Below the pieces are notes generated by a model. The model was not told where the DNA came from. It worked only from the letters and a program-made list of their open reading frames with translations, and searched no databases. Source: Odoribacteraceae bacterium (GTDB lineage: Bacteria; Bacteroidota; Bacteroidia; Bacteroidales; Marinifilaceae). Taken from it: a DNA stretch of 36,085 bases. Of the stretch, positions 14,093-23,578 are shown one piece after another; the first letter of the stretch is position 1, and every line of letters starts with the position of its first letter. The stretch spans positions 1-36,085 of the forward strand of contig JAITJA010000034.1 of assembly GCA_031279175.1 (NCBI GenBank). The letters run 5' to 3'. The translations under genes and the position numbers were made by a program.

Positions 14093-16444
14093 TTAGCGGG
14101 TGATACTCCCTTGCATTTCGAATATCGTGTTTTTGCTGATGTGTTCCAGCGCGGTCATGCCGGAGATTTTCCGGCGGGCGTCTATCGTGCTGCCGTTCGC
14201 GGAGAAGGTGATGTAGATGTCCCCGTCGCCGGCGCACTCGAGCTTGAACGTGAAGGTGACCGGTAGCGCGGTCGGGCGCGGGAACGAGGTGGCGGTGTTG
14301 TTGAACGAGATCACGCCGTTCTTGTTGGTCGGGGCGTTCCAGTAGTACTGGAATTTCTGGAGTCCCCCGTCTTTCCCGGGGTCCTCGTCGGAGGCCAGCA
14401 GTGCCGATCCCCAGGAGTTGACGTGCTCTTCCGCGGTCCAGGTGGTGGACAGGTCGATCGTCCACGTGTCGGAGGTGCTTAGTTCGGGGATGAGGTACAG
14501 TACTTTATGTCCCGTCCCGATCGTGAAGTTGTCTGGTGTTGGTGTTGTCCCGGCGAGCGTCACGGGTACTTCGCGTCGTTCCCCGTCGTGCCCGACGGCG
14601 TAGAGGCGGTGCACGTCGATGTCGTAGAGGAAGCCGTTTCCGCTGAATGGCTGGGCGGTGACGGCGTTCCCGGCGGTGTAGACGCGCCTGAGATCCCCGG
14701 TTGGTCCACCCGCGCGCGCCTCGAAGGCCACGGCGTTTGTCCATCCTTCCGGTGGCGAGACGAAGACGTTGTTCCTGACCTCGGCGGTGTATCCCGTTTG
14801 GAGGGGTAGCTTGTCGCGGAAGACGTGCACGTTCGCGTCGGTGATGTATTCCATGGCCTGTGTTAGTGGTGGGTATCCCTTGATGTTGTTGATCGCGGTT
14901 TCGATCATGGCCTCGCTGACGAGGCGCGTTCCCGACCCGTAGGGTTGCAGGAATCCCGTTTTCTTGAAGAAGTCGGTCAGGTCGAGGTTGGCTAACCGGC
15001 AGACGAGCTCGACGAAGTAGATTTGGTGCTGTCCGTCGGTGCGACTGCTGGCATACGGGTCTTGCTTGCGGTAGTGCTCGTAGATGTCCTCGTAGAAGCT
15101 CGCGCCGTGCGTGCCTGTTTTCCCGAGGACGTTGTCGAGGTAGAGGTATATTTGCCAGAAGGGGACGAGCTGGTGGAAGAGGTGGGCGTTGTCCTCGTTG
15201 AGGTTGTGCGGCGTGGGGGTTGAGTTTGGCCTGTCTTTCCCGAAGAACCAGTTGAATGCTCGTTCGTAGGTGTTGACGTACCCGCCGTCGGTGACGGTTT
15301 GCAGGTTGGTTCTGAGGTTGGTGTGAGGGCTGCTGGGCACGAGTTCGCGGGCGTGTGTCAGGAGGTACAGGGCCTCGATGTTGTTCGTGACCTCGACCAT
15401 TCCGCCCCATCGGAAGGCGGGGCGCGTTTGGTTGACGTGCCCGTGTTCGTGCCCGAAGACCCAGACGTTGGCCCCGACGATGGCGTCAGGATTTGCCATG
15501 TAGTTTCCGGGGTATGCGGTGTGGTAGTCAGAGGCGTAGGCGCCGACGCCGGTGTTCATGACCTCGTGGTGGAAGTAGGCGCGGGTGCGGTGTTTCCCCC
15601 CGAACCCGTTTGGCGGGTCGAGTAGTCCCATGAATTTCCATTCCAGGTAGACGACCGCGTCGTAGGCGTCGATGAGGTCTTTTCCTCTCCCGCCGGTGTA
15701 TTGCCTGAACCAGTCGGTTGGCGCGGTGACGGTGGCGTATTTCCCGACGAGGTCGAAGTAGGGGTTCACGGCGGCGGAGATCAGGCGTTGCCAGTCGTCG
15801 TTCGTGTGCTTTCGGAGGTCGAAGCATCCGTTGACTTCTCCCCCGTGTATGTTGAGCTTGATGTCGGGAGGTCGGGTGGCGCTCGTGTAGTAGTAGCGGA
15901 TGTATGCCAGTCCGTTCCCGCTTCCGGGCAGGATTCCCGGGACGATGATGTTTTCCCCGTTGGAGAGGGGTATCGCTGCCGGTCCGGAGGAGTACCCGCC
16001 TGTTGTCGCGGTGGTGAGTGTTTGGATCTTGAGCGTTGCTTCCCCGGGGTTTTGCAGGCCGCTGACGAAGACGTGTAGCGTGTCGCCGGATTTCAAGGAG
16101 ATGCCCGTCGGGTAGTCCATCACGCCGTACTTGGCCGTTTTGTTGATCGACGCGTCGACGGAGGGTTCGGGAAGCGGCTCCACGCGCGCGACGCGGAACT
16201 CGGAGGCGTACGTGCCGTCGAGCATTTGCAGGGCGATGGAGCGGTACATGGCGTTGTCGCATACCGAGTCGATGAAGGCTTTCGTCATTCCCTCGCGTAA
16301 TTCGGTGCACGAGACGTCGGTGAAGATCGTCACGGGGTTGAAGGTTCCCGGGCGCGGGGGCAAGTTCGTGGTGCCGTCCGGGAGGTCGTCCCCGGAACAG
16401 TTCGAGAAAAGGATGAATAGAAGTAAGTAGAAAATGTTTTTCAT
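14093..16444 (-). CDS. M60-family (enhancin/mucin-type) metallopeptidase lipoprotein
   Basis: Predicted surface zinc peptidase of the M60 gluzincin family, whose bacterial members cleave mucins and other O-glycosylated proteins. The signal peptide MKNIFYLLLFILFSNC gives lipid Cys16 followed by SGDD, an acidic export signal. The catalytic motif HEHGH is at residues 332-336 (zinc ligands H332 and H336, catalytic E333), with E351 as likely third ligand. An N-terminal beta-rich domain (about 30-200) precedes the peptidase domain (about 200-560). A C-terminal beta-sandwich-like module (about 660-783) resembles the end of the neighbouring LRR lipoprotein. The gene is last in the SusCD locus, behind a terminator, so it may be expressed less than, or separately from, susCD. 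Its presence suggests the locus targets host glycoprotein. Confidence 0.88.
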   Translation of the reverse strand: MKNIFYLLLFILFSNCSGDDLPDGTTNLPPRPGTFNPVTIFTDVSCTELREGMTKAFIDSVCDNAMYRSIALQMLDGTYASEFRVARVEPLPEPSVDASINKTAKYGVMDYPTGISLKSGDTLHVFVSGLQNPGEATLKIQTLTTATTGGYSSGPAAIPLSNGENIIVPGILPGSGNGLAYIRYYYTSATRPPDIKLNIHGGEVNGCFDLRKHTNDDWQRLISAAVNPYFDLVGKYATVTAPTDWFRQYTGGRGKDLIDAYDAVVYLEWKFMGLLDPPNGFGGKHRTRAYFHHEVMNTGVGAYASDYHTAYPGNYMANPDAIVGANVWVFGHEHGHVNQTRPAFRWGGMVEVTNNIEALYLLTHARELVPSSPHTNLRTNLQTVTDGGYVNTYERAFNWFFGKDRPNSTPTPHNLNEDNAHLFHQLVPFWQIYLYLDNVLGKTGTHGASFYEDIYEHYRKQDPYASSRTDGQHQIYFVELVCRLANLDLTDFFKKTGFLQPYGSGTRLVSEAMIETAINNIKGYPPLTQAMEYITDANVHVFRDKLPLQTGYTAEVRNNVFVSPPEGWTNAVAFEARAGGPTGDLRRVYTAGNAVTAQPFSGNGFLYDIDVHRLYAVGHDGERREVPVTLAGTTPTPDNFTIGTGHKVLYLIPELSTSDTWTIDLSTTWTAEEHVNSWGSALLASDEDPGKDGGLQKFQYYWNAPTNKNGVISFNNTATSFPRPTALPVTFTFKLECAGDGDIYITFSANGSTIDARRKISGMTALEHISKNTIFEMQGSITR

Positions 16445-16520
16445 CTGAACGTGTTATTAACGAGTTATGGTTGTTTGTTGTCCCGGCAGCAGGAGACGTC
16501 GCCTCGCGCCAGCGGGATGA

Positions 16521-16556
16521 GGATAAAGAAAGGGGCGAAGTAATGAGCTTCGCCCC
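16521..16556 (-). terminator. Terminator between the LRR lipoprotein and M60 genes
   Basis: The stem GGGGCGAAG (16532-16540) with CTTCGCCCC (16548-16556) has a 7-nt loop. On the minus strand it is followed by TTTCTTTATCC. It lies downstream of the gene ending at 16663 and upstream of the M60 start at 16444. The plus-strand side also ends in CCCTTTTC. Confidence 0.75.
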
Positions 16557-16590
16557 CCCTTTTCTTTCTCTGTTTTCGTCTACACTATGT

Positions 16591-16639
16591 CGTTCCCCTC
16601 TGGCCGTCCCCTCTTCCGTTCCCCTCTGGCCGTCCCCTC
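16591..16639. repeat. Two 23-bp direct repeats spaced 26 bp
   Basis: CGTTCCCCTCTGGCCGTCCC plus CTC occurs at 16591-16613 and again, identical, at 16617-16639. It lies in the 3' region of the LRR lipoprotein gene, between two hairpins. Confidence 0.9.
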
Positions 16640-16640
16640 G

Positions 16641-16662
16641 CGCTATCTACTTGTCGATAGCG
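16641..16662 (-). other. Hairpin directly after the LRR lipoprotein stop codon
   Basis: CGCTATC (16641-16647) pairs with GATAGCG (16656-16662) around an 8-nt loop. It abuts the TAA at 16663-16665 and has no T run. It may protect the 3' end of the upstream susCD message rather than terminate it (inference). Confidence 0.55.
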
Positions 16663-18081
16663 TTATCTCCGCTTGACATAGACGGAGGTTGTCGCGGCGT
16701 GCGCGGCCCCGACTTGCGTGACGGTTTCCACTCCGGTAGCGGTCTTGAAGTCGATGGGCTCCCCACCATTCACGCCCTCGTTCTGGACGGTCATCGAGAT
16801 GCTTCCATTCCCGGTGCACGTCAGCGTGATCGTCACCGGCTTGTTCAGCGTGATGGCATACGGGGTCATCGTGTGGGTCGTGGAGTTCCAGTTCCCGCGT
16901 CCGATGGCTCCTACCTTCGTGCTTCCCTGTGATTTTCCACCGAGGTAGAACTCGAAGGGTTTAGAACCGAGGGATTCGACTACCGTCCCCGTGTACACGA
17001 TGTTGAGCAAGTGAACGCCCCAGCCGGCGCTACCGAACGTGACCGTGTTGATGTCGGTCGAGGCCTGCGTGCTGACGGCCGTGATGGTCCACTCGCTGGT
17101 CGTGTAGAGCGGTGTCGACAAGGTGGCGTATTGCCAGCCCTCGACGGCTGATGCTGCCGGGATCGTGTATGCCTCCGATACTTCCGGCGAGGCCCCGTTC
17201 ACGGTCATCTCTTTCCACACGTCTCGCTCGCGGTAGGCGCTTCCCGAGGCGGTGGGCACGGTCAGGGCGATGTTCTTCAGGGTAAGTCCCTCGAAAGCGT
17301 TGGCGGCCACCGTTGGCGGCGCGGTCGCGTCGAGGAAGATGGAGGTGAGGTTCGCGCATCCCTTGAAGGCCTGTTGTCCGACGGAGGTGACCGTTGCCGG
17401 TAGGGTGACCGTCGCGAGTGCAGGCGCGTTCTGGAAGCAGTTGGCCCCGATAGCGGTTATCGTCCCGGGGGCGGTGACACTCTCGAGCTTCGCGGCGCCC
17501 TCGAAGAGGCCGACGCCTGTCGCGCCATGCCCTTTCAAGGAGTTATCCGGGATGCTGGTGACGCCCGACAGGTCGATCTTCGTCAGCGACTTTGTTGTTG
17601 CCAGCGAGGTGATTGTTTTCATGTCTTCGGCGTTGAGCGTCCCGACGACGACGAGCTCCGTGGAGGTGAGGGAGGCGGTGAGTTGCGCGAGCGAGCCGGG
17701 CGTTTTCACGTTGGTGATGCCTTCCCTGTAGTCCACGTCGACGGGTATCTCGATGTTCGTGCCACTTCCGTCAGCGGCAAAGGCGCGTAGCGTGGCCACC
17801 CCGTGGGCGACCCCGGTGATCACGCCTGCTTGCGTGACGGTGAAGATCGTCTCGTCGCTGCTCTCGAAGAGCACTCTCCGGTAGGAGGCGTTCTCGGGAA
17901 GGGCCACGGCGGTGACGCGAAGGGTTTGGTTTTCCTTCAGCGTGAGATCACTGCCTGACGCTCCCGCGACCGTGATTTCCGTTACGGGGATGACGGTTTT
18001 TTTATCGTCTTCGCTACAGGCCGCGAGCATGAAGCAGGCGGCGAGGATGACGAGTCCGCGTGATTGTGTGATGGTTTTCAT
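16663..18081 (-). CDS. Surface lipoprotein with Ig-like, BspA-type LRR and C-terminal beta module
   Basis: Predicted outer-membrane lipoprotein of a SusCD locus, probably a surface binding protein in the SusE/F position. The signal peptide ends FMLAAC (lipid Cys22), followed by SEDD. Residues about 33-120 form a BIG2-like Ig domain (PVTEITVAG, LKENQTLRVTAVALPENA, GVITGVAHGVATLRA). Residues about 165-300 carry BspA/LRR_5-type repeats (TAIGANCFQNAPALATVTLP, TSVGQQAFKGCANLTSI). Residues about 308-445 form a beta-rich module with PVTITLTCTGNGSISM, similar to the end of the M60 protein. It begins 19 bp after the susD stop, so it is co-transcribed with susCD. The ligand is unknown. Confidence 0.82.
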   Translation of the reverse strand: MKTITQSRGLVILAACFMLAACSEDDKKTVIPVTEITVAGASGSDLTLKENQTLRVTAVALPENASYRRVLFESSDETIFTVTQAGVITGVAHGVATLRAFAADGSGTNIEIPVDVDYREGITNVKTPGSLAQLTASLTSTELVVVGTLNAEDMKTITSLATTKSLTKIDLSGVTSIPDNSLKGHGATGVGLFEGAAKLESVTAPGTITAIGANCFQNAPALATVTLPATVTSVGQQAFKGCANLTSIFLDATAPPTVAANAFEGLTLKNIALTVPTASGSAYRERDVWKEMTVNGASPEVSEAYTIPAASAVEGWQYATLSTPLYTTSEWTITAVSTQASTDINTVTFGSAGWGVHLLNIVYTGTVVESLGSKPFEFYLGGKSQGSTKVGAIGRGNWNSTTHTMTPYAITLNKPVTITLTCTGNGSISMTVQNEGVNGGEPIDFKTATGVETVTQVGAAHAATTSVYVKRR

Positions 18082-18100
18082 GTCCGAGTATTTATGTGTG

Positions 18101-19990
18101 TTAATAACCGGTGTTCTGCACCAGGTTCTCGTTCACGTTGATGTAGGAGAGACGGATGGGAACCAGGTAGTGACGTTTGTCGAAGATGTACGGGAATACC
18201 GTGAGCTGGGTCTCCTTGTAGAATTCGGCGTTGGTTTTTCCCTCGTCGTTTAATCCCCACACTCCGTTCCTGTCGTTGGCGAACCATTCTTCAGCCTTTC
18301 TCCAGCGGCGAAGGTCAAAGTACCATTGCGACTCGAAGGCCAGCTCGACCATCCGCTCGCGACGTATCGCGTTGACGAGCGCCTCGCCGCTCTTGCCGGT
18401 GAAGTAGTTCATGGTGAGGCCGGCGCGGGCACGTACCTTGCTAAGGTATTCTTGTGCCTTGGCGTCCAGCGATCCCTGGAACTCGGCACATGCCTCGGCG
18501 TATTGCAGGTAGAGGTCGGCCATGCGGATCAGCGGGTAGCAGTATTGCTGGTGGCTGTAGGAGGCGCCGGTGGCTACCCCGTCGGGATCGATGATTTTCT
18601 TGACAGCGTACGCGCTGTAGAGGTGGTCATTTCCCTTGGAGACCATGCCGTTTTTCTCTCCTGCCTTCATCTTGAGCTGGTAGGTGGAGTCGCTGTTGAA
18701 CTCGTACGGTCCCCTGTCGAAACCGATCGCGGCGTAGAAGCGGGCTTCGCGGTTCAGGTGGAGGTTACAAGTTTCGGCGCCAGGAGGCACGGTCATGCGC
18801 CCTGCCTCGTTCCAGGTATATCCCAGGTCCGGATCTTCCTCTGGCGGTAGTCCGTTCTTGGTGTAGAAGATCTTGGCGGTGGTGAGCGACGCTCCCAGGC
18901 CACCCACGGGGTCACTTCCGGAGAGCCGCGAGTCAATTCCCTTGATGATCGCGTGCCGCTGCGGGCTGTTCCCGTTGTTTTCGCTCCGTGTGTTTGCCCA
19001 GATGATCTCCTTGTTCCAGTCGTCCACGAGCACCATGCGGCAACTCAGGTAGTTCGCGCGGAAGTCTTTCGTGTAGTGCTTGACGGCCTCTTCCTCGTGG
19101 AACGGGTCAGCCTTGTCGAAATTGTAGATATCGAAGCCCTGGCTTCTGGCAAAGGTGATCGCTGAGTCGATGGCTAACATGGCGCGTTGCCACTTGTTCT
19201 TGTCGCTGGTCTGGCTGATCAGGTGCTCTCCCGTGGTCTTGTCGACGAGGAGGTTGTAGTCCGTGTTCCCGTTGAATAGCGGGCTGGCGGCGTAGAGCAG
19301 CAGTTTTCCTTTCAAGGCCTTGGCGATGGTTTTGGTGGCTCTTCCATACTCCGAACGTAGCGTGCGCGTGTCCGGTAGCAACTCGATTGCCTGGTCGTAC
19401 ATGTTGTTGATCTTGTTGACGCTCTCGTCCAGCGTGAGGCGCGGGAGCTTCGCGTCGGTCTCGTTTTCGACGAAAACGATCGGGCCGTAGCACTGTAACA
19501 ACAAGTGATGGTAGTACGCGATCAGGAACTTTGCCTCTCCTTTCCACTGGTTTTTCAACCGCTCGAAGGTTTCAGGATCAACGTTCGAAGGCTTGGCCTG
19601 GTCGGCGTTGTTCAGGAAGATGTAACACTGGCGAATCCCCTGGTACACGCTCGGCGACGAGTAATTGTAGAAGGAGAAGCCGCCCCACGGGTCCATCATG
19701 GGGTTCGCGGAGTTATGTTGTCCCGCGTTGAAGGCGATGCACCCGAACCATTGCGAGGTCCAGTGGTAGGCGTGTACCAGCTCGTTGGAGGTGGCCAGGC
19801 CGGGCGTTCCGCGGAAGTCGAAGTAGTCGTACTGGTAAGAGTAGCAGGTGTACAGGAAGCCCTCCAGCGTGTTTTCGTTCTTGAAGGCGTCCGACAAAGC
19901 GGGGGTGTCGTCGGGAACGATGTCGAGGAAATCGCACGACGTTAACAGTACCCCGGCGAACAGGCTGAGTAGGATATTTCTCATTTTCAT
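18101..19990 (-). CDS. susD: SusD/RagB-family nutrient-binding lipoprotein
   Basis: Outer-membrane lipoprotein that closes over the SusC barrel and captures oligomeric substrate at the cell surface. The signal peptide ends LLTSC (lipid Cys19), followed by DFLDIVPDD, the classic start of a SusD protein. Family features include the tetratricopeptide-like helical core (GRATKTIAKALKGKLLLYAASPLFNG), the C-terminal RMADLYLQYAEACAE helix and IRRERMVELAFESQWYFDLRRW. The 629 residues are within the family range. It lies 18 bp downstream of susC. The substrate cannot be read from SusD, but the M60 neighbour favours glycopeptide or glycoprotein fragments. Confidence 0.95.
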   Translation of the reverse strand: MKMRNILLSLFAGVLLTSCDFLDIVPDDTPALSDAFKNENTLEGFLYTCYSYQYDYFDFRGTPGLATSNELVHAYHWTSQWFGCIAFNAGQHNSANPMMDPWGGFSFYNYSSPSVYQGIRQCYIFLNNADQAKPSNVDPETFERLKNQWKGEAKFLIAYYHHLLLQCYGPIVFVENETDAKLPRLTLDESVNKINNMYDQAIELLPDTRTLRSEYGRATKTIAKALKGKLLLYAASPLFNGNTDYNLLVDKTTGEHLISQTSDKNKWQRAMLAIDSAITFARSQGFDIYNFDKADPFHEEEAVKHYTKDFRANYLSCRMVLVDDWNKEIIWANTRSENNGNSPQRHAIIKGIDSRLSGSDPVGGLGASLTTAKIFYTKNGLPPEEDPDLGYTWNEAGRMTVPPGAETCNLHLNREARFYAAIGFDRGPYEFNSDSTYQLKMKAGEKNGMVSKGNDHLYSAYAVKKIIDPDGVATGASYSHQQYCYPLIRMADLYLQYAEACAEFQGSLDAKAQEYLSKVRARAGLTMNYFTGKSGEALVNAIRRERMVELAFESQWYFDLRRWRKAEEWFANDRNGVWGLNDEGKTNAEFYKETQLTVFPYIFDKRHYLVPIRLSYINVNENLVQNTGY

Positions 19991-20008
19991 ATTCTCTTGT
20001 GTTATTCG

Positions 20009-23000
20009 TTAAAATGTCAGTTGAAGACCGAGCGAAACCGTGCGTGACGGGGGGTAAGCAAGACCGCGTCCACCACCTACCTCGGGATCCCAATGCTTGA
20101 ATTTGCTAAACGTGACGAGGTTTCTCCCGGCCAGGTAGAGCCGCGCGCGCTCGTAGGTGTATCCTACCTCGGCATCTTTGAGCCGCACGAAGGAGGCGTC
20201 GCGTAACCAGTAGCTGGAGTTCTCGAAGTTGTTGTGAGAGGCCAGGCCCGAGACAAGACGAGGATAAGCAGCGTTGGTGTTCGGGTTGCTTTCCGACCAG
20301 TAGTCGTCGGCAATGAACTGGTAGAGCTGCGTGTACATCGCGCCAAACGGGTGCATTCCGGACATCATCAAACTGGTCTTGGCCGCTCCCTGGAAGAAGA
20401 TGGAGGCGTCAAAGCCCTTGTAGGAAGCCGACGCTCCAATACCGTACACGATTTGCGGGGTCGTGGGATCGCCGAGCTGTGTCATGTCGTTTCCGTCCAG
20501 TGAATTGTCCTGGTTCAGGTCAAGGTACTTGATGTCCCCGGGTTGGACGTTGTAGATGCTGCTGGGAAGGCTCGCCTTCAGCGTGTAGTTGCCCTGTCCG
20601 TCCACGTCAAAGTCGTCGTAGGAGTAAAGTCCGTTGGCAACGTATCCCTTGGAACGGTTTAACGGCTTGCCGAGGTCGGACTGGTGACGGTTGTACTCGT
20701 CATAAGTCGGCTCGTCGCGATCGACTAACGTGTTCTTGGCGTAGGTGAAGGTACCGCGAACGGAGAGTATCAGCTCGTTGTTCAGGAACGCCTTGTTGTA
20801 ATCGACGGAGATGTCAAAGCCTTCGTTCTTTACCTTTCCGATGTTGGCGTACGGGATGTTACCCACGATGCCGGACTCGGTCGGGATGGTGCGATATTGC
20901 ATGAAGATGCCATCGCGGTCCTCCCTGTATAGGTCAGCCGTGATGGAAAGCGCGCGGAATAACTCCAGGTCAAAGCCCAGGTTTATCTTTACTCCTTCTT
21001 CCCAGCTAGCGCCGGAAGCACCGAACTTCGTGATGGAGGCCCCTGACTTGCTGACGCGAGCGTCCACGGACCCGAACTGGTAGCTACGTCCCGAGAGATT
21101 TACTTCCGTCAGGTAGGGGAATCTCGAACCGGAGATGCTGGAGTTTCCCACGATACCGTAGGAGGCGCGCAATTTCAGGTTGTTGATGATGTGCTCGATC
21201 GGCGTCCAGAAGTTTTCACGGGAGATGTTGTATCCCACGGCGAACGCGGGGAATGTGCCGAAACGCTTGCCTTCTTCAAAGTTCTCGGAACCGGTGTACC
21301 CGATGTTGACCTCGGCCAGGTATTTCCCGTCGTACCCGTAGGTGACGCGTCCGGATACGCCCTGGTAGCGCGTGGGTAAGGCGTCGCGGAAGTTGCCGGG
21401 GGCGTTGTTGTGGTAATCCCTCTGGAGGTATACCACCAGGGCGCTGATGTCATGCGCGTCAAACGTGCGGGCGTAATCCGCGCTGAATTGCATGGTCATT
21501 AACCTGTCGCCCGAAGCGGACGTGGCGGTGTTTAACGCTGTTCTCCCGGGGTTAAGGTTGCTCGAGAGGATGTCAACCGAGTAGGTCGCGTCGGGATTGG
21601 CCGCGAGTTTGTCGGGGTCAACCTCGTAGAAGGTCGGCTGGAACTCGCGGGTGATCGTGGTCGAGGACCAGTTCTTGAAAGAGACAAGTCCCTTGACGGT
21701 GAGTCCGGGAGTCAAGAAGCCCAGGTCTTGTGCCACGTCGAAGGACGCGATGCTCGTGTTCGTGTTGCGCTCGCTGTACCCGCGAACCATCTCCGCGTAC
21801 GGGTTGTGGTAGAGAGGCGTGTTGCCGTCCATAGGATGCGGTCCGCCGTATTTGTTACCGAAACGAACGCGGTCGCCATCCATGTCAGGATAATAGGCAG
21901 GGAAAAGCACGCCCGGGGAGTCGAATAACTCGCTGTAGATGCTCGACGACGACGCGTACGAACCACCGTAGTTTAGTATTTGCGAGTTGAGGCGCACGGC
22001 GGTCTTGGTCGTCGGCGTCACGTCTGCCACGATGTTCCCCTGGATGGAGTAACGTTGCTGGCGGATGTTGTTGTTGAACTTGTTCTGCGGGTCGCTACGC
22101 AACATACCGTCGTCGTTGTTGAACGTGGCATTGAGGAAGTAGGTCACTTTCGATCCACCACCCGTCACGTTCAGGTTGACTGTCTGGTTGTAGGAAGCGT
22201 CCTTGAAGAGCACCTTCTGCCAGTCCACGTTCGGGTAGAGCAACGGGTCGGCGCCCGCGGCGGTGTGATCGATCTTGCTCTGGCTAAAAGGTAGGTTTTC
22301 AAGCGGTGTGCTCGGGGAACGCGTCAGTACGGCCTCGTTGAACATTCGCATGTATTCTACCCCGTCAGCCAAATCCACGATCTGCGTGGGCTGTGACATC
22401 TGTCCCTCGACGCGGATGTTGACTTTCGCTCTCTCGTCGGTTTTCCCCTGGCGCGTGGTTACCAGCATGACGCCGCTCGCGCCTCTCGAACCGTAGAGTG
22501 CCGTTGCCGCCGCGTCCTTCAGGATGGAGAAGTTTTCGATGACCTCGGGAGGTAACGCGTTCAGGTCTCCCGTGCTGACTTCCACCCCGTCGATGAAGAT
22601 CAAGGGCGTGGAACCACCACCAAACGTGGAGATACCGCGAATCCAGAAGCTCGCCCCGTCAGCTCCAGGCTCGCCGGAACGCTGCACGGAGATCACGCCG
22701 GCCAGTTTGCCCGCGAAGGCCGAGCTCAAGGTGCTCGACGGTACGCGTAACTCGCTCGGGTTGATAGATTGTATGGCGCCGACCACGCTCGCCTTTTTCT
22801 GTTTGCCGAAGCCGACCACGACAACCTCTTCTAACATTTTTTCGTCGATAACCAGGCGTATAACCAGGCTGTTGGTGTTCCGGACAGGCAGTTCCACGGA
22901 GAGGTATCCGATGTATGACACGACGATCACTGCACCCCTGGGTACTAGTAACGAGAAGTTACCGTTCGCGTCGGTTATCGTTCCCACGCCAAGTTGGTCT

Positions 23001-23431
23001 TTTAACCGGATGTTGACGCCCGGTATGCTTACGCCGTTTTCATCGAGTACTTGCCCGTTCGCTCTTATCCGGTTATCCTCTTGTTGTTGCTCGCGGGGGC
23101 TGGTCACGATTACTTGCCGGTCGTTGATGATATGTTCAATACCGGTCGTCGAGGATAACTCTTTCAGGATGTCTTCCATGCTTCTCCCGTCCAGGTTGAC
23201 GGTAACCGTCTTCTCCAACTCGGATAAGAGGGTTTTCGAATACATGATGACAAGGTTGCTGTTCTGTTCAATGTAATTGAACACGTCTCTCACCGTTTGC
23301 ACGGCTTGCTCTTCATTTGCCACGCGAATGTCCGCGGCATGAAGAGGCTCTATTAAGAGAAAACTACTGATTAATAGATAAAGAGATATAAAGTATCCCT
23401 TCTTCTGTCGAAAAGTCACGTTTTTTTTCAT
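20009..23431 (-). CDS. susC: SusC/RagA-family TonB-dependent transporter with STN signalling domain
   Basis: Outer-membrane active importer powered by TonB. The order is: signal peptide (cleaved near residue 32); STN domain (about 55-110, NSNLVIMYSKTLL to IEHIINDRQVIVT); carboxypeptidase-regulatory-like domain (about 122-195, NGQVLDENGVSIPGVNI); plug (about 205-330, VVVGFGKQKKASVVGAI, WIRGISTFGGGSTPLIFIDG, LKDAAATALYGSRGASGV); and a barrel ending in GLQLTF. The STN domain is the part that signals to a FecR anti-sigma factor. The genes for FecR and an ECF sigma factor lie directly upstream. That makes this a transducer: substrate binding should free the sigma factor to raise expression of the locus. 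The 147-bp gap upstream probably holds an ECF-dependent promoter that I could not define. Confidence 0.96.
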   Translation of the reverse strand: MKKNVTFRQKKGYFISLYLLISSFLLIEPLHAADIRVANEEQAVQTVRDVFNYIEQNSNLVIMYSKTLLSELEKTVTVNLDGRSMEDILKELSSTTGIEHIINDRQVIVTSPREQQQEDNRIRANGQVLDENGVSIPGVNIRLKDQLGVGTITDANGNFSLLVPRGAVIVVSYIGYLSVELPVRNTNSLVIRLVIDEKMLEEVVVVGFGKQKKASVVGAIQSINPSELRVPSSTLSSAFAGKLAGVISVQRSGEPGADGASFWIRGISTFGGGSTPLIFIDGVEVSTGDLNALPPEVIENFSILKDAAATALYGSRGASGVMLVTTRQGKTDERAKVNIRVEGQMSQPTQIVDLADGVEYMRMFNEAVLTRSPSTPLENLPFSQSKIDHTAAGADPLLYPNVDWQKVLFKDASYNQTVNLNVTGGGSKVTYFLNATFNNDDGMLRSDPQNKFNNNIRQQRYSIQGNIVADVTPTTKTAVRLNSQILNYGGSYASSSSIYSELFDSPGVLFPAYYPDMDGDRVRFGNKYGGPHPMDGNTPLYHNPYAEMVRGYSERNTNTSIASFDVAQDLGFLTPGLTVKGLVSFKNWSSTTITREFQPTFYEVDPDKLAANPDATYSVDILSSNLNPGRTALNTATSASGDRLMTMQFSADYARTFDAHDISALVVYLQRDYHNNAPGNFRDALPTRYQGVSGRVTYGYDGKYLAEVNIGYTGSENFEEGKRFGTFPAFAVGYNISRENFWTPIEHIINNLKLRASYGIVGNSSISGSRFPYLTEVNLSGRSYQFGSVDARVSKSGASITKFGASGASWEEGVKINLGFDLELFRALSITADLYREDRDGIFMQYRTIPTESGIVGNIPYANIGKVKNEGFDISVDYNKAFLNNELILSVRGTFTYAKNTLVDRDEPTYDEYNRHQSDLGKPLNRSKGYVANGLYSYDDFDVDGQGNYTLKASLPSSIYNVQPGDIKYLDLNQDNSLDGNDMTQLGDPTTPQIVYGIGASASYKGFDASIFFQGAAKTSLMMSGMHPFGAMYTQLYQFIADDYWSESNPNTNAAYPRLVSGLASHNNFENSSYWLRDASFVRLKDAEVGYTYERARLYLAGRNLVTFSKFKHWDPEVGGGRGLAYPPSRTVSLGLQLTF

Positions 23432-23578
23432 ACTCTCGTGCTGATTTTTGTTATTAACATTTGATGTTTAAATGGAAATTACTTGCTGGCGGACGGTACT
23501 CGCGGTATAGTCCGACTTTCTTCTTTAACTACGTTTTCTTCATATCTGTGCTTTTTTAGGTTGATACTTGTTTTATGT

